Shown: positions 1 through 10,992 of the stretch, in pieces
Layout: each line of letters starts with the position of its first letter
Numbering within the stretch: the stretch's first letter is position 1
Origin: Ostrinia nubilalis
Lineage: Eukaryota > Arthropoda > Insecta > Lepidoptera > Crambidae
DNA length: 64,000 nt
NCBI RefSeq assembly: GCF_963855985.1
Contig: NC_087104.1
Coordinates: 13,888,001-13,952,000 of the forward strand
Reading direction: 5' to 3'
Notes under the pieces: generated by a model
What the model was told of the DNA's origin: nothing
Databases searched by the model: none
What the model saw: only the letters and a program-made list of their open reading frames with translations
Program-made: the position numbers and the translations under genes

Positions 1-122
1 CTGAGAATTTTTGCTGAGGGAGAGACTATTTTGGGCACGAATGTGTCTTTTCTTCGAAACACTGGGATTTTAATATTATGGCATAAGATACTATCATCTT
101 TCTTATTGATTAAGTACCTAAC
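1..122. other. No recognised feature
   Basis: AT-rich sequence with no supported gene or repeat. Confidence 0.5.
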
Positions 123-235
123 ATCAACCGACCGACGATCTGGTGAAGGAGGAAGGCGCAGGACCGGTCTTCGTGGAAAACCTTGGGAGGCCTTTGTCCA
201 ACAGTGGACGTCCTTCGGCTAAACGAACGAACGAA
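123..235 (+). repeat. RTE-like LINE 3' end fragment
   Basis: The plus strand encodes the last residues of a LINE reverse-transcriptase polyprotein (ending EAFVQQWTSFG then stop at 222), followed by a short AACG-type tail. The same 3' end recurs at about 14 places in the window, always ending in an equivalent peptide and often a trinucleotide tail. This is the pattern of 5'-truncated non-LTR insertions. Assignment to the RTE clade is from memory of lepidopteran repeats. Confidence 0.7.
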
Positions 236-1173
236 AGTACCTAACATCAGGTAAGGTAAAAATTATTGAAATGAATCAGTACCTTTATGAGAACGTAGCT
301 CATCTCTACATTTAAAAATCAGAATAATAGTTCTAGCTAAAGGCAGTAAATTCTACCAATTAAAAGACGTAATTACAAGGTACCTACCTCCCCAGACCGA
401 CGAATACAAACCTCAAAGGGTTTTTTACCATTTTTATCTAACCTTGTAATTACGAGTAAACCACAGTTAAATTAATTGAACTGAAACAATTAACTATTGC
501 CGCTATCCTGACCCTAATTTTCGTTTTATTTTCCGTTTCATTTTATCCTTACACCTACTTCAAAACCACAACTATAGCGTGAGTAAGCAAATACATTGGG
601 AACCGAATACCTACATTTGGGAGTCATAGACTTAATTTATTGCGGTTTTATTACCTTTAGCTATTCGAAAAACATGTTTACAAACATACAAATAGACCAC
701 GAATCATAGTAAAACGTGTCAATGATGACATGGAATGTTACCCACGCCTCCATACGCCACTGGTTAACGATTAAAAAGTAGTAGGAATATTCCCACTATA
801 TTTTTAAATTATTACCTTATTTTATGGTCCAAAAAGCTATAGAGCAAGATCAATTATTTATTATCAGTATTTTTGGACCTATACGTTTAAGGTTTAGTCT
901 GAAAAGAAATAAGTCTCCTTTCTTCGGGTAGCACATAATATAGTCAGAATCGGTCCAATTGAACCATGATAGAAACGAAAGCTGTTCACGAAGTTTGATA
1001 TACAATTGGAAGCAACCTGAATCATTACGTGACAGTTTTTTAACACAGACATCTTTCATCCAGGTAGTTCTAGCTGAGTAGAATAGTACTATACCTTTAC
1101 TCCGTGGATGTCAACAAAAAAGGTAAGTAAAGGATAGTTTAGGCAAACATCAGGCCTCTCCAATCCGTCGGGA
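236..1173. other. No recognised feature
   Basis: About 940 bp of AT-rich DNA. The short frames here show no recognisable domain. Confidence 0.5.
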
Positions 1174-1330
1174 CAGTGTCATCATCATCATCATCATTTC
1201 AGCCACAGGACGTCCACTGCTGAACATAGGCCTCCCCCAATGACTTCCACATCGCACGGTTGGTAGCGGCCTGCATCCAGCGCCTTCCTGCTACCTTTAT
1301 CAGAGTACGGGCCAGTGTAGTGACAGTAAA
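1174..1330 (-). repeat. RTE-like LINE 3' end fragment
   Basis: Minus-strand copy of the LINE 3' end. The (ATC)n run at about 1180-1197 is the tail read in reverse, followed by the conserved GGACGTCCACTGCTGAACAT block. It is truncated upstream. No target duplication was identified. Confidence 0.75.
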
Positions 1331-2058
1331 TTACACAAAAGTTTGTGATCCTGCAGTGGATACTAAATGACCTGTTGATGATCACCATTGATCTGATAAT
1401 TGGATGCATGTTTACCTAAAATGAGAAAAAGAGAAATTATAGAAGCGGCTTCTTGAACATTTTTTTTTAAATATAAGTCATGGGATTCCAGAAAAGTCAG
1501 CAATGCGAAACTATTCGCTAACATCGCGGATTTTTTGGATATAAAAGTGCATCCATAAATAGCCAACACCTCAACTTTAGGTAAATATGCTTTCCTTATA
1601 AGTACCTAATCAAATGGACAAATAACTAAAGTCTGAAAATAAATAAAATAATCAAACCTTTATACTATAGTACCAGACAACAAAAAACACTTATCTTCAA
1701 ACTACAAATATTTACCGGAAGTGAATAAAAAAACAACCTAATCCTTCAAAACATCATAATCACGTAAACAATAAACTTATCGAGTCGAAACTTTTACAAA
1801 ACAAAATACAACGCAAAAACAAAATACCTAAATGCGCATGAAAACAAACATAATGTTAGTGTATTCCACGTGGCAGGGAACTTGTTGTTCTGTCTAAAAA
1901 AGTATCGTGAGTCAATCGGAAACGAATGCTAAGCTGCGGTTATGATAATAATCGTAGTGGAATTATATCTAGTAGGCTTACATCTACAAAAACAATAGTA
2001 TGGTTGACACACTCTAGCTATGCGTGCTCGGAAATATATCCAGTAGGCACAACGGAAC
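1331..2058. other. No recognised feature
   Basis: AT-rich, no supported gene or repeat. Confidence 0.5.
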
Positions 2059-2215
2059 TATTCCCACCTCTCGTTCCCACCGCTGCAAATCCTGTGTAGG
2101 CAGGATCTGCAGCTTGATCGCCAATAAAAACCCAACCAGTGAAGGTCAAGTTTGTCACTGGGAAAGTTAAACTATCATTGGACCCGAAACGAAATTAATC
2201 AGAAGAACTAATTAG
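2059..2215 (-). repeat. Interspersed family B copy (GGTGGGAATAGTCCC type)
   Basis: Minus-strand copy of a family that also occurs at 13749, 13942, 18328, 23719, 25612 and 31782. Shared blocks include CAAGCTGTAGATCCTGGCTA and GAGGTGGGAATAGTCCCG in the sense orientation, and the upstream TTTCGTTGCGGGTCCAATG block. It is probably a short retroelement, because one copy (13749-13840) is flanked by a 15-bp target duplication. It has no coding capacity. Confidence 0.65.
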
Positions 2216-2879
2216 GAGTTCAGTAAGCACAAATCTACAAAAACAATAGTATGGTTGATACACTCTAGTCATACTGTCTCTTGCGCTACTTCTTAGCACT
2301 GGTCCGTTTATTATCCCAAAGCAGTGGTAGGGTTAAAGTAATACTAGATTGTGAAAAGAGCTTTTTGCCCGATAGCGCCAGAAGGAGAGTTATGTTTCTT
2401 AAAGGTCTGTTTTAAAAAAAGGAATGAGCAATGCGAACTGGCAATGAATGAATTCAAAGCTAATCAAAAATCTCTACGCAAATCACACGCTATTGTCCAT
2501 CAAGTGCTAAAATAAGTTACTCTAAATTCTCCTAAAAGTTCATTTAAAATCTGTTTTTGTTTTTACCCGACTGCACCAGAAGTTTATGTTTTTAGTCATA
2601 TTTTATTATTAGTAACTAAATAATAAGAAATGTATAACTAACACCCTGAAAGAAAACGCCACAAAAATATTCAATCTAACTATGAAATCCTACGGATCTT
2701 ATTTCACTTATGACAAAATACCTACTTTCTTGTTTATGACAACACAGTGGAACAATAGTACCTATTTGATAGCAGATTCGCATTTTAAATTAAATACTTA
2801 ATTATCAATAGTATTACTTAGTCACTGTTATTTTGAATAATGTAATGGAAGTCGCAATTGTTTAGAAATTATTTTAGTA
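2216..2879. other. Mostly unannotatable; weak retroelement tail
   Basis: A short block near 2276-2345 (TTCTTAGCACTGG ... AGTGGTAGGG) resembles the LINE-tail-like sequence at 20700-20900. The rest is AT-rich with nothing recognised. Confidence 0.35.
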
Positions 2880-3071
2880 TCCTACTTCCTACTAATATTA
2901 TAAATGCGAAAGTTTGGACGTCTGGATGGGTGTTTGTTACTCTTTCACGCAAAAACTACTGAACGGATTTTGATGAAACTTTACAGTATTATTCTTTATA
3001 ACCCAGAATAATTTATGACGATCTGTGACAAACTAAATTTCACGCGGGTGAAGCCGCGGACAAAAGCTAGT
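2880..3071 (+). mobile_element. Helitron-like non-autonomous element
   Basis: Begins TCCTACTTCC with AATATTATAAATGCGAAAG just inside, carries ACTACTGAACGGATTTTGAT in the middle, and ends with a GC-rich GAAGCCGCGG block followed by CTAGT. Other copies are at 24483, 41483 and 42645. A TC start, CTAG-type end and no target duplication fit small lepidopteran Helitrons. It has no coding capacity. Confidence 0.65.
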
Positions 3072-3261
3072 TAGCTATAAACATAACTCACTCAAGCCAA
3101 AACTAACTAAATAATAAAGTAAACTAAACTATGTAAATAATAAAGTAGTTAAACTAAGGTTTCTATGAATTTGGTATACTTTATGCAAATACATAGACAA
3201 ACTGATATTTTAGTACATACAAGGTAATTTTAATTATGTAGAGATTGATTAATTTTGGAAG

Positions 3262-3390
3262 TTTTTTTGGATGCATAACAACAAGGCAGGTATTTGACCA
3301 CAATCGTACCTGGTATTATATGAGATGCAGTCTAGGATGGTACAGTCATATCTGCCCTGTAACTGCCTATTCACTTTCGCCTTAAAAAGT
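3262..3390 (+). repeat. Interspersed family C copy
   Basis: T-run, GATGCATAAC, then AAGGCAGGTATTTGACCAC, GATGCAGTCTAGGAT and a TCTGCCCTGTAA block. Related copies lie at 14407-14600, 16657-16735 (minus) and 20599-20640. The homopolymer edge suggests a SINE-like element. Class is uncertain. Confidence 0.5.
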
Positions 3391-3423
3391 GATCGAATAT
3401 TGATCTAATACAATCAAATTTTC

Positions 3424-3568
3424 GCCCGTATTCACAAACGATGCTTGCTTAAGTGAATTAGCAAATCGAACGCACAGCGTTGAATGGAGCTCTGTGATTG
3501 GTTCGTGTCACCCTGTGCGTCCACGCATATTGCAGACCTCATAGTAATGTTTGTGTATACGGGCATTT
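3424..3568. mobile_element. MITE, terminal inverted repeats CGCCCGTATTCACAAAC
   Basis: The left end CGCCCGTATTCACAAAC is matched in reverse by GTTTGTGTATACGGGC on the right. A second copy with the same ends and interior (CGCACAGCGTTGAAT, CCCTGTGCGTCCACGC) is at 16226-16348. It is non-coding. Confidence 0.7.
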
Positions 3569-4112
3569 CTTAGCGGTCCAAGTCTTAATCTAAAAGAACA
3601 ATTCAAAAACTTAACGTTCGGTCATTATAGGTATTCTGTTTTTCCTTTCAAAGTTTCCCTTAGGAAGGAAAAATGGGTGTTTGTATGTGAAAACTACAGT
3701 AAAACATTTCAGTTCGCAATAAATAGGAATTTGTGTTTAAATTTAGAATTATCTGTAAGCATCGTCACGAGCAATCCCGAGTATTCGACGCGATGTCCAT
3801 CACGTAGGTACAAACTGACAGTAAAATTAATGACTTGTGTGTTTACAGTGTATACGTTTTGAAGTCTGCCGTCAGTGAGTGTTTATTTATTTATTTATTT
3901 GAACACCAACAAGGTTACATTGAGGCTTCACAAAAGTAACTATAAAAAATGACACTTGTTAAATGCAAACTTAATTATAGGTGAAAACATCATGCGTTAG
4001 AGACTAAAGCAACAGCAATTAGGGGTTAAAAACTGAAAATATTTAATATGGTGTAAAGAAGTCCCTATGCTTGTGTTACTAATTTTAAGACTAGTTTTGC
4101 CCGTGTCGATGC
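3569..4112. other. No recognised feature
   Basis: An open frame of 103 codons begins at 3551 inside the neighbouring MITE. It has no recognisable domain and is not called. There is a short ATTT repeat at about 3883-3900. Confidence 0.45.
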
Positions 4113-4238
4113 TTAGGCTGAGTTGCACCACCATATTTCAACCATGACTACTTAAAACGATTACTGGTGTTTTTTGTATGGAGTTTGACAGACTTTTGAC
4201 AGACGTTTGTTAAAATAAGATGGTGCAATCCAGCTTTA
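4113..4238. mobile_element. MITE, GGCTGAGTTGCACCACC family
   Basis: Short inverted-repeat element with ends TTAGGCTGAGTTGCACCACC and GATGGTGCAATCCAGC. Its core TGGTGTTTTTTGTATGGAG is followed by GTTTGACAGA. Three other copies are at 21339, 26966 (opposite orientation) and 42058, with the same core and ends. Confidence 0.75.
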
Positions 4239-4868
4239 GACTGTTATGGATTTTTTCCATAATTTCATTGGATAACATTTTTGTGAAAAGTCATTTTAAG
4301 ATTCTTCTGGTAGGTACTATTTATCAGTATTCAGCAGTCCTTTAGAAATCGGTCCAGCCATTTCGGAGATTTGCTATAAAAATAATCTGATACCAACAAT
4401 TGAGAGAAGTGTTATGTCAAAATATGTATTTCACGCACTTTATTTCCTCTTGAGTACACTTTTATATGAATTACCTAATAGTAAACAGTTGCTTATTTGC
4501 CATCACAAACATACCCGTACACCTCAATTTTACTTATATGTGTAGATAAACCAACCAATAAATCTCAAATTAGGGAAACAACAATTAAGATTGATGTTAA
4601 TTAATCAGTATTCATACAAGCTGTACACGGTTGACTGCTGTTGGAAATTTTCTTCGAATGTCTTGTTCAATTACTTTATTACTAAAATAACACCGTTTCC
4701 ACGAAAACGAGTACAACGGCGTTCGGAAATGTAGTTACTATTCAGTGCTCTTGAATATTTTATTAAAAGAATTACTTTGCGGAATTTACCTGAATGGTGA
4801 CTTTATTTTCCAGTGAATGGAAGTCGTTAAATTGGTAATTTATTTATAAGTAAATGTAATAATACACA
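4239..4868. other. No recognised feature
   Basis: AT-rich, no supported gene or repeat. Confidence 0.5.
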
Positions 4869-5083
4869 TCTATCTATATTTATAAAGGCGAAAGGAAATT
4901 GACTGACTCTCACTCCACTCACTCATCACAAAATCTCAGAAACTACAAGTGCTAGGAGTCTCAAATTTTGCATGGGGGTACCTTTTAGAACGTAGGTGCT
5001 CACTAAGATGGGATTTTGCAGAATTCAACCCTGAACGGGGTAAAACGGGATCCACGCGTACGAAGTCGCGGACAACCGCTAGT
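4869..5083 (+). mobile_element. Helitron-like element, second subfamily
   Basis: Starts TCTATCTATATTTATAAAGG, carries ACAAGTGCTAGGAGTCTCAA in the middle, and ends GTACGAAGTCGCGG...CTAGT. A close relative is at 15361-15550. Its end resembles the other Helitron-like family but the interior is different. Confidence 0.6.
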
Positions 5084-5225
5084 TAATTTATAACTACAAA
5101 TGAAATGCCTCAAAAAATTAAATAAGATGATTGCAAAAGAGATTTTCTATAACTACCACGAGCGCACACGACATCACAAATTACGTAACATAACCTATGC
5201 TACTATCTGACTAACATTGGTATAG

Positions 5226-5400
5226 CCCTTTACTAACTCAGTGTCTAAGGTATGGAAGCGGCACGAGAGCGGTGACATTGACATATAACATGACAGAGCA
5301 TACAAATCTGAAGGAGATCTGAAATCTCGCTGACGTTTGACCAGGCCTGTTCATCTCCGCGAGTTTACATCGAAAACAAAACACGCACGATGGCCCACCT
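5226..5400. repeat. Interspersed family E copy
   Basis: GGAAGCGGCACGAGAGCG, GTGACATTGACATA, then AATCTCGCTGACGTTTGAC. Related sequence is at 12870-12950 (fragment), 32863-32995 and 55975-56290. In the best copy the two ends are inverted versions of each other (GAGCGGCACGGGA and its reverse), so it may be a MITE. Confidence 0.45.
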
Positions 5401-5480
5401 ACAGGATACTATTCGACAAGGCCTCACATACGAGCGAACATTGACTTACGCACGCGTATTGTATGATGGAAGAAAATAAA

Positions 5481-5806
5481 TGTTAGGTTTCATTAAAATT
5501 ATCTATTTCCGAACGAATATTTATATTTTTATTACTGGCAACACCATGCTAAATTTTAAAAACTACGGTCGATGGAATAAAGCCTTGTTTTCACTAGTGC
5601 GCACAAAGTGCCCCCTAGTGGAAACAAGGCTAAAACTTAAATATTTTTATTGGCAACACCGGCTGCTAAATTGAGGAGGGATAAAAACATGGCGAATCGA
5701 ATCACTTTTGCTCGAGCCGTTGTCGTGGACAGACGTGCCTGGAACCTGTAACGAGTATCTGGAGAAAATAGAAGTCTACTTGGAAAATAATGTGAGTTTT
5801 ATTACA
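5481..5806 (+). repeat. 5' LTR of Ty3/gypsy element
   Basis: 326 bp, TG...CA, identical to 12178-12503. Contains GGGATAAAAACATGG near 5676, a possible core-promoter region. The spurious 64-codon frame inside it is not a gene. The next bases contain a TGG at 5816-5818, but I could not identify a convincing tRNA primer-binding site. Confidence 0.92.
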
Positions 5807-6147
5807 TTTCAGAAGTGGCATGTACCCACTTACAGTATTTTTTATTTATTTCTTATTTTTGCACTTTAATTACTTACGTAGGTAGCTGAAAACATTCCTT
5901 TTTGCATTTTATAACACTTTAAAACTAAATATTGGTATTTATTACAGTTTTAATTTTTAGAAAACTTGAAAGGTCATTCGAAGGTCATTTTTGTTAACTT
6001 GTATAATGAGACCTGTGCTTAGTATGGGGTCTACGGGGGCCAAAATTTTGTTATTTTTGCGCTAGGACGCACCGTTTTCGAGATAACAGGATATCAAGTA
6101 TTTAATAAAGGACAAATACATAGCTTACGTTTTCGAGTTTCAGAATA
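5807..6147 (+). other. 5' leader of Ty3/gypsy element
   Basis: 341 bp between the LTR and the gag-pol start. It should contain the primer-binding site and packaging signals. Nothing specific could be pinned down. Confidence 0.6.
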
Positions 6148-9100
6148 ATGCCGCACGATGATGAATTACCACCGCTGCGCCGTTTGAAGACGCCTGAAAA
6201 ACAAACAGCTGGTGGTAGCCGAGAATCGATGCGACGCAGTCGCAGCCATACTCGCCGAGGAAGCCGGGGCTACCGTAGCCGAAGCCACCGCAGCCGAAGC
6301 CGACTGAGAAGTACGGAACGTGACAGAAGTCTACTTAAGAAGGATGTAGACCTAGAACGTGAACGTCAACGCATACGGGACCTGGAGGACCAATTACGGA
6401 GAGAACGGAGCCAGCTGCACCGGATGGCCTCGGAAAGGGAGAGCCGCGGCCGCAACTATCACCGTGAGCAGCAACGTCGGGGAGAACGAGAAAGTGAGGA
6501 GCGACGCGCACGCAGGGGTACCCGCCGGTCGCGCAGCTCGGAGTTTCGCCGGGCACGCATCGGAGAATTCATCGAGGATGGCGCCCCAGCTCAGAAGTAT
6601 AAAAGGTCAGAAAGCCCAACTTTTTCTGCTAGGGACGTGATTAATATGATAAATTCACTTAGTAACGTTAAGAATCAGTCTCAGCCGTCCACCCTACCCA
6701 CTCAGATGCATAGTAACAATATACACTCTAAAAATATTCTGCCAGACTTTGACCCTTCTTCAAAGAGTCAACGCATAGATATTTGGCTTAAGAAGGTGAA
6801 TGAGTGTGCTACGGTGTACGGTTGGGATGAAAAAACAGTAATTCATTTCGCGATGCAAAAACTCCAAGGATTGGCTAAAACGTGGTACGAAAGTTTAAAT
6901 TCCATATTATTTAGTTGGACTGAGTGGCAACAAAAACTTTTGAATGCTTTTCCTTTCGAACAGAATTATGGCCAATCCTTGGAGGATATGCTGAAAAGAA
7001 AGAGTAGGTACAATGAACCCCTAGAAGTATATTTTTATGAAAAGTTGGCCCTGTTAAACCAGTGTGACATTGAAGGCAAGCGAGCGGTAGACTGTATTAT
7101 ACATGGGTTAACCGATAAAACTATGCGATCTAGTGCTAATGCATTACGTTGTACGCAACCCGAACAGTTACTTCAATTCTTAATGAGTAATAAAGAAAGC
7201 CAGCAACCGTTTGACCGCAATAACTTTAAAACTAGATCTAACGATTCGAGGAATAGCTCCCTTCTCCGCCCAATCAAGCCTAGTGGCAATAATACACAGT
7301 TATACTGCTTTAACTGCAAGGAAAATGGACACCCATACTTAAAATGTCCAAAACCACTAATTCAATGTACGAAGTGTCGTAGAATAGGTCACAAGTCAGA
7401 TAATTGTACAATTAGATCTGAACACGTTGGTACTAATGATAGTGTAGTTCCCGCACGCAAGACAATGAGCATTTCAATGTCAGGGACCAACTCAAAATTT
7501 ATTAAGGAATGTAGGGTAAATGACATCCCATTTAAATCTTTTATTGACTTCGGCAGTGAAGTTACGTTACTTTCACAATCTATTGCAACAACTTTAGGGT
7601 TGTCGTGTGACAATACTTGTTCTACCCCGCTTAAGGGTTTTGGCAATAACATAATTCAGTCGTTAGGTAGTGTTGAAGTGAATGTCAACATTGATGGTGT
7701 GGATGCGCGTGTGAAATGTCACCTAGTTGATGATAAATTACTTGATTATCCGTTGCTGGTGGGACAATCTTATACTGAACAGCCGCATATTGTTGTATAT
7801 AAGGACGCACAACAATTAAAGTTCACAAACGTAGTCACCGAGCTTCCATTCTCAAATACCGATATCATGGAAAATACCTCTATTACAGTTTACAGCATGA
7901 CTAGTAGCAATATTTATGGTCCAGCTGCCGTTAGGGCATGTACAAACTCGATCACAAATGGAACCATCTTGTTAAATACTAGGATAGTGGGGAAACCCAC
8001 CCAACAATTTAAGATCAATGGGGGTGTGTACGAAGTAAGAGGAGGAAAGCTCTATGTGTACATAACTCCTGTATCAAAGAGTTGTCAGTTTCGCGAAGGG
8101 GTTATATTCGGGAGGGGTATTAAAGTCAATGTGGTAAAACGCCTTACGCGTGTGACTAATGATGTCGCTCAAACACAAAACAATGTCATAGACATCGAGC
8201 AGGTTCATATAGGCAGTACAATTAGCGACGAACACAAACAAAAATTACTACAACTATTGAGGGAATATGAACATTGTTTTGCGTCATCTTTGAAAGAATT
8301 AGGGTGCACTAATATCACCGAAATGCACATAGAATTGAATAGTAAGCGGCCCGTAGTATATCGACCGTATAGATTGTCTCACAAGGAACGTGAACAGGTT
8401 AGGGAAATGATTGGAGAAATGTTAGAGGCAGGGATTGTACGAGAGTCAGTTTCGGAATATGCCAGTCCTATTATTCTGGTGCGAAAGAAAGATGGACGAC
8501 AAAGGTTGTGTGTTGACTATAGGCAGCTAAACTCTATTACTGTGAAAGAACGGTACCCAATGCCAGTGATAGAAGACGAGATTGCGAGGCTGTCAGGACA
8601 GGCATATTTCGTATCTTTAGACATGTCTTCTGGCTATTATCAGGTGCCTTTATCAGATGACTCTAAACAGCTGACGTCGTTTGTCACCCCGGATGGGCAA
8701 TACGAATTTAACCGTATGCCCTTCGGGCTGGCAAACGCGCCGGCGGTTTTTCAGCGAATGATGAATAAAGTTTTAGGGTCAGCTAGATTTTCTGAAGCAA
8801 CTGCTTATATTGACGACATTTTAATATACGGAAAAAGTGTGGATGAATGCTTGGAAAGACTGGAGAGAGTCCTACGATTAATAGAGGAAGCAGATCTGAA
8901 ATTAAATTTGTCGAAGTGCGATTTCCTTAAAACCAAAATCAATTATTTAGGATATGAGATCAGTTCAGAGGGTATACGACCTGGTGATAAGAAAATTCAA
9001 TCCGTAGTTGATTTTCCATGTCCCACTAATGTGCACGCGGTCCGCCAATTTTTAGGGCTAGTAAGCTACTTTAGGAAGTTTATTCGCAATTTTGCCGCAC

Positions 9101-10992
9101 TAGCGCATCCCCTAAACAAATTGCTTAAAAAGGACGCAGAATGGGTATGGACTGAGGACCAACAGGCAGCGTTTCAGACTCTCAAGGATAGGTTAGTCCA
9201 TAGGCCCATACTAGCTATCTTTGACCCAACTGCTGTGACAGAATTACACACTGACGCCAGCAGGGTTGGTATAGGTGGAATTCTGTTACAGAAGTCTAGT
9301 GATGGTGACAGTTTTCAGCCCGTGGCGTATTACAGCCGCCAAACGTCACCAGAGGAAAAGAACTTCCATGCTTTTGAGTTGGAAACGCTGGCTGTGGTGT
9401 GCTCCCTAAAGAAATTCAGAGTGTATCTGTTAGGGCAAAACTTCAAAATAGTTACGGACTGTAGCGCTTTGCGCTCAACATTTTCCAAGCGTGATCTGAT
9501 TCCACGCATAGCCCGTTGGTGGCTCTTATTACAAGAATTTCAATGTAACATTGAATATAGGGCAGGCACCAAAATGGCTCATGTGGACGCGTTGTCTCGT
9601 AACCCCACTGAACACTCTTATGTGACAACAGAGACAGATCCATATCCAAGCGTCATGCAAATCACGGGTCAGGACTGGCTTCAAACTTTGCAACTAGGAG
9701 ACTCTGAACTTAATCGAATTCGTAATATCATCGATTGTAACATGGGTATAGATGGTCTAAAATATATAAAAGACAACTATCTGATTAGGGACAATAAACT
9801 ATATAAGTGTGTAAATGGGGACAAAACAGATTTGCGCTGGGTGGTGCCCAAAGGGGCAAGGTGGCAAGTTTGTCGTATGAATCACGACGAAATTGGACAT
9901 TTTGGTATCGAGAAGACACTAGAACGAATTAAGAAAACATACTGGTTTCCCAAAATGTCCAAATTCGTCAAAAAGTACGTTCAGGCTTGTATAGAATGTG
10001 CGTATTCTAAAAAGGTTAGTACGAATGAGGGACAGTTGCATACTATACCTAAAGTAGAAGTTCCTTTCCATACTGTACATATAGACCACCTTGGGCCCTT
10101 TGTGCGATCCAATAGAGGGAATTCATATCTCCTTGTTGTGGTCGACTCTTTTACAAAATTCATATTTATCAGGCCTGTCCGTAATACTAAGACTCAAACC
10201 GCAATCAGAGTACTCGAAGATATATTTTATACGTTTCGTAATCCAGACAGAATAATAAGTGATCGTGGAACGTGTTTTACTTCGCACGCCTTTAAGAAAT
10301 TTTGTCTGGATAAGGGGATTCGACATGTTCTGAATGCGGTTGCGAGTCCGAGGTCTAACGGGCAAGTGGAACGGTGCAATCGCACTATTATTAGCTCTTT
10401 GACTGCCCAGAATCTTAACTTTGATGAGAAAGTCTGGGATGACAAAATAGGTAGAGTGCAATGGGGAATGAATAACACTCGTCAGAAAACTACAGGTAGG
10501 ACGCCGGCAGAGATTATGTTTGGGCCAAGTATGAACTCTGAATTAGATCCTAGAATGAATGAGATTGTGCATGAGACTCGTGAAAATACGGATTTGACAA
10601 CTATACGGGAATCGGTTAAAGATAGGATTGATGAGGAACAGGAAAAACAAAAAAAAGCTTATGATAAAAATCGACGTCCAGCTAGGATATATAAGGAGGG
10701 AGAACTTGTTAAAATTACTCGAACATGCTTCTCGAATGACGGAAAGAGCAAAAAACTGATGTCTCCTTATATTGGACCTTACCGAGTAGTAACTGTGTTA
10801 GGCAACGATCGATATCGGTTAGCTTCTATACCTGGTCTAAGCAGTACTAGGAACAAACGCCAGACTACCGTCGCTGCTGATAGAATGTTACCCTGGGTTC
10901 ACGTAGCCGCTTTAGATGTAAATGAGGGCAATGAGGATAAGGATGCTGAAGATAATAGTTCTATAGCGAGTGACACTGAAAGTAATCATTAG
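6148..10992 (+). CDS. Ty3/gypsy Gag-Pol polyprotein
   Basis: One uninterrupted 1614-aa frame encoding the retrotransposon structural and enzymatic proteins. The first ~60 residues are rich in Arg/Ser dipeptides (about 28-55), followed by a charged helical region. Two CCHC zinc knuckles lie at about 387-400 and 407-420. The protease site reads D-F-G-S at about 467, where the family has D-S/T-G. RT has the YIDD catalytic motif at about 887-890. RNase H begins with a TDAS motif near 1034. Integrase has an HHCC finger (about 1247-1284) and a D-D-E triad at about 1313, 1372 and 1408 with the usual 35-residue D-E gap. A GPYRV motif near 1543 resembles the GPY/F module. The frame starts at the first ATG after the leader. 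Gag and Pol are fused with no frameshift. The Phe in the protease motif could be a single C-to-T change and may inactivate processing. Confidence 0.95.
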   Translation: MPHDDELPPLRRLKTPEKQTAGGSRESMRRSRSHTRRGSRGYRSRSHRSRSRLRSTERDRSLLKKDVDLERERQRIRDLEDQLRRERSQLHRMASERESRGRNYHREQQRRGERESEERRARRGTRRSRSSEFRRARIGEFIEDGAPAQKYKRSESPTFSARDVINMINSLSNVKNQSQPSTLPTQMHSNNIHSKNILPDFDPSSKSQRIDIWLKKVNECATVYGWDEKTVIHFAMQKLQGLAKTWYESLNSILFSWTEWQQKLLNAFPFEQNYGQSLEDMLKRKSRYNEPLEVYFYEKLALLNQCDIEGKRAVDCIIHGLTDKTMRSSANALRCTQPEQLLQFLMSNKESQQPFDRNNFKTRSNDSRNSSLLRPIKPSGNNTQLYCFNCKENGHPYLKCPKPLIQCTKCRRIGHKSDNCTIRSEHVGTNDSVVPARKTMSISMSGTNSKFIKECRVNDIPFKSFIDFGSEVTLLSQSIATTLGLSCDNTCSTPLKGFGNNIIQSLGSVEVNVNIDGVDARVKCHLVDDKLLDYPLLVGQSYTEQPHIVVYKDAQQLKFTNVVTELPFSNTDIMENTSITVYSMTSSNIYGPAAVRACTNSITNGTILLNTRIVGKPTQQFKINGGVYEVRGGKLYVYITPVSKSCQFREGVIFGRGIKVNVVKRLTRVTNDVAQTQNNVIDIEQVHIGSTISDEHKQKLLQLLREYEHCFASSLKELGCTNITEMHIELNSKRPVVYRPYRLSHKEREQVREMIGEMLEAGIVRESVSEYASPIILVRKKDGRQRLCVDYRQLNSITVKERYPMPVIEDEIARLSGQAYFVSLDMSSGYYQVPLSDDSKQLTSFVTPDGQYEFNRMPFGLANAPAVFQRMMNKVLGSARFSEATAYIDDILIYGKSVDECLERLERVLRLIEEADLKLNLSKCDFLKTKINYLGYEISSEGIRPGDKKIQSVVDFPCPTNVHAVRQFLGLVSYFRKFIRNFAALAHPLNKLLKKDAEWVWTEDQQAAFQTLKDRLVHRPILAIFDPTAVTELHTDASRVGIGGILLQKSSDGDSFQPVAYYSRQTSPEEKNFHAFELETLAVVCSLKKFRVYLLGQNFKIVTDCSALRSTFSKRDLIPRIARWWLLLQEFQCNIEYRAGTKMAHVDALSRNPTEHSYVTTETDPYPSVMQITGQDWLQTLQLGDSELNRIRNIIDCNMGIDGLKYIKDNYLIRDNKLYKCVNGDKTDLRWVVPKGARWQVCRMNHDEIGHFGIEKTLERIKKTYWFPKMSKFVKKYVQACIECAYSKKVSTNEGQLHTIPKVEVPFHTVHIDHLGPFVRSNRGNSYLLVVVDSFTKFIFIRPVRNTKTQTAIRVLEDIFYTFRNPDRIISDRGTCFTSHAFKKFCLDKGIRHVLNAVASPRSNGQVERCNRTIISSLTAQNLNFDEKVWDDKIGRVQWGMNNTRQKTTGRTPAEIMFGPSMNSELDPRMNEIVHETRENTDLTTIRESVKDRIDEEQEKQKKAYDKNRRPARIYKEGELVKITRTCFSNDGKSKKLMSPYIGPYRVVTVLGNDRYRLASIPGLSSTRNKRQTTVAADRMLPWVHVAALDVNEGNEDKDAEDNSSIASDTESNH

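Noticed and set aside
3551..3862. A 103-codon frame as a small gene
   Set aside because: It starts inside a MITE, has no recognisable domain, and random frames of this size are expected in 64 kb.
5816..5830. TGGCATGTACCCAC as the primer-binding site of the Ty3/gypsy element
   Set aside because: It begins TGG, but it is nine bases from the LTR and I cannot match it to a tRNA 3' end with confidence.
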